Shown piece by piece: positions 5,903-6,343 of a stretch of DNA of 6,343 nt. The notes beneath the pieces are model-generated. The model was given only the letters and a program-made list of their open reading frames with translations. It was not told where the DNA came from and ran no database searches. Position 1 is the stretch's first letter, and every line of letters begins with the position of its first letter. The position numbers and the translations under genes are program-made. The stretch comes from an uncultured Erysipelotrichaceae bacterium (GTDB lineage: Bacteria > Bacillota_I > Bacilli_A > Erysipelotrichales > Erysipelotrichaceae), in assembly GCA_947575425.1 (NCBI GenBank), contig CANPNQ010000064.1, positions 1-6,343 of the forward strand, given 5' to 3'.

Positions 5903-6014
5903 TCCTATCTGTGTCAAGAAAAATAGTTTGGATAGTGCATACCTATAAAGGCGAATAGGAAATACCAATAAAAATGATAGGATGATATGAGAATAAAATG
6001 TTCCTATCATAGGA
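5903..6014. repeat. Cluster of CCTAT/ATAGG words in both orientations
   Basis: Within 112 bp the word or its complement occurs six times: TCCTATC 5903-5909, CCTAT 5942-5946, ATAGGA 5955-5960, GATAGGA 5976-5982, TCCTATC 6002-6008 and ATAGGA 6009-6014. The last two form a 13-bp palindrome (TCCTAT-C-ATAGGA). Several alternative helices are possible between them, including 5903-5909 with 5976-5982 and 5974-5982 with 6002-6010. This could be a structured RNA or a protein-binding array; the sequence alone does not decide. Confidence 0.4.
5966..6010 (-). terminator. Hairpin with T-tract on the - strand (possible terminator)
   Basis: A perfect 9-bp inverted repeat, ATGATAGGA (5974-5982) with TCCTATCAT (6002-6010), has a 19-nt loop. 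Read on the - strand it is followed by TTTTATT, resembling an intrinsic terminator; on the + strand no T-run follows. The stem is AT-rich and the loop large, and no gene on the - strand lies to its right within the window, so its role is unclear. Confidence 0.35.
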
Positions 6015-6082
6015 CTGTATAAAACTTAAAAAAACTTATATGTGATTTGCCTCAGTCAAGTAGGCAAGTAAAATAAATAATG

Positions 6083-6120
6083 GATGACTTATCACTTGGT
6101 AGGTGGAGGTCATCTTTTAT
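6083..6120 (+). terminator. Hairpin followed by TTTTAT (candidate terminator)
   Basis: GATGAC (6083-6088) pairs with GTCATC (6109-6114). An inner helix, TCAC (6092-6095) with GTGG (6103-6106), stacks above a small internal loop. TTTTAT follows at 6115-6120. It could end transcripts from spx or from the extended -10 at 5817. The stem is modest, so efficiency is uncertain. Confidence 0.4.
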
Positions 6121-6156
6121 ATGCGATCATTGATTTTGAAGGGAGGATTGTCAATA

Positions 6157-6246
6157 ATGGATGTAATCGTTTCAAATATAGAAAACGGTTTACTGCTTGT
6201 CGCTTCTTCATGGCTTGTCACGATCAATGTGTATATTTTATATTAG
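6157..6246 (+). CDS. Possible 29-aa hydrophobic small protein
   Basis: ATG 6157 has GGGAGG (6141-6146) ten bases upstream and opens a frame to TAG 6244-6246. The product begins MDVIVSNIENG and continues as one hydrophobic stretch (residues 12-29, with Leu, Val, Ile and Trp19) that could span a membrane; there is no charged tail. I recognise no family. Small membrane peptides of this kind occur as type I toxins or membrane-protein regulators, but an unselected AT-rich frame can look the same. A 7-T run at 6276-6282, behind only a weak 5-bp A/T stem (6256-6260 with 6272-6276), follows it. Confidence 0.25.
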   Translation: MDVIVSNIENGLLLVASSWLVTINVYILY

Positions 6247-6283
6247 GAAGTTATGAGAATGGGGATTAGGGATTCTTTTTTTA

Positions 6284-6330
6284 TAGTCGAAAAGAAAAAA
6301 GTATGAAAAAAAGAAAAAAAGATGTTGACA
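6284..6330 (+). promoter_or_regulatory. A-tract (UP-element-like) block and perfect -35 at the right edge
   Basis: TTGACA at 6325-6330 is a perfect -35 box and is preceded by repeated A-tracts (6291-6294, 6296-6301, 6306-6312, 6314-6320) resembling an UP element bound by the RNA polymerase alpha subunit. The -10 box would fall near 6348, beyond the end. Such an arrangement is typical of strong promoters such as those of rRNA and tRNA operons, but the gene served is not visible. Confidence 0.5.
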
Positions 6331-6343
6331 GAGAAAAAAGAAT

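Larger units (their letters stand above)
5798..6343. other. 546-bp region after spx without a convincing normal-sized gene
   Basis: The stretch is A/T-rich and holds several signals, each annotated separately: an extended -10 box, a cluster of CCTAT/ATAGG words, two hairpins, a 29-codon hydrophobic frame and a strong-promoter-like block at the right edge. No strong terminator directly follows spx. The longest frame, 61 codons from 6084, begins inside a hairpin and lacks a ribosome binding site. No tRNA T-arm sequence or known RNA family was recognised on either strand. A small RNA gene is conceivable but not shown. Confidence 0.6.

Noticed and set aside
6047..6067. TTGCCT/AGGCAA inverted repeat
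   Set aside because: It is only 6 bp with a 9-nt loop and no T-run or known motif, so it may be chance in an AT-rich region.
6129..6156. TTGACA-17-AATGAT promoter-like pair on the - strand
   Set aside because: The -35 is perfect but the -10 is poor (4 of 6) and no gene or clear RNA follows on that strand.
6084..6269. 61-codon frame on the + strand near the right edge
   Set aside because: Its ATG is inside a hairpin with no ribosome binding sequence upstream, and the product (four Cys, mixed composition) has no recognisable pattern. The overlapping 29-codon frame has better start signals.

Overview
The window reads as a stretch of a low-to-moderate GC Gram-positive (Firmicutes) chromosome. 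Four things point there: strong AAGGAGG-type ribosome binding sites, a tRNA-Trp T-box leader, an Spx-family regulator and the PASTA-protein/murE/mraY gene order. The protein flavour (a short dcw block, UppP, a divergent Spx) suggests an Erysipelotrichia-like gut bacterium. That placement is an inference from memory of the families, not a search result.

Left half (1-3544, + strand): cell-wall precursor genes. The window opens inside the PASTA-domain C-terminus of a probable class B penicillin-binding protein. Its end overlaps murE, whose end overlaps mraY. After 125 bp containing a plausible sigma-A promoter comes uppP. Together these genes extend the UDP-MurNAc peptide, load it on undecaprenyl phosphate (lipid I), recycle undecaprenyl pyrophosphate, and probably cross-link the product. 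The usual next dcw genes (murD, ftsW, murG) do not follow mraY here.

Middle (3545-5145): a convergent 329-bp intergenic region with two strong hairpins separates uppP from trpS on the - strand. Upstream of trpS lies a complete T-box riboswitch. Its promoter, Stem I with a UGG (Trp) specifier, Stem III, T-box sequence and terminator with a poly-U tract can all be read.

Right part (5146-6343, + strand): a near-consensus promoter drives an Spx-family thioredoxin-fold regulator. It keeps the CXXC switch, Gly52, Arg60 and Arg92 but has a different C-terminal tail with three extra cysteines. The last 546 bp lack a convincing normal-sized gene but are not featureless. They contain a perfect extended -10 box, a cluster of CCTAT/ATAGG words in both orientations, two hairpins, a 29-codon hydrophobic mini-ORF with a ribosome binding site, and at the right edge an A-tract-rich block followed by a perfect TTGACA. 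That last arrangement looks like the beginning of a strong promoter whose gene lies outside the window.

Most of the window is conserved housekeeping sequence. The less ordinary points are the Cys-tailed Spx, the structured non-coding region after it, and the unusually deep overlap and start choice at murE. I see no CRISPR array, insertion sequence, tRNA or rRNA gene in the window.
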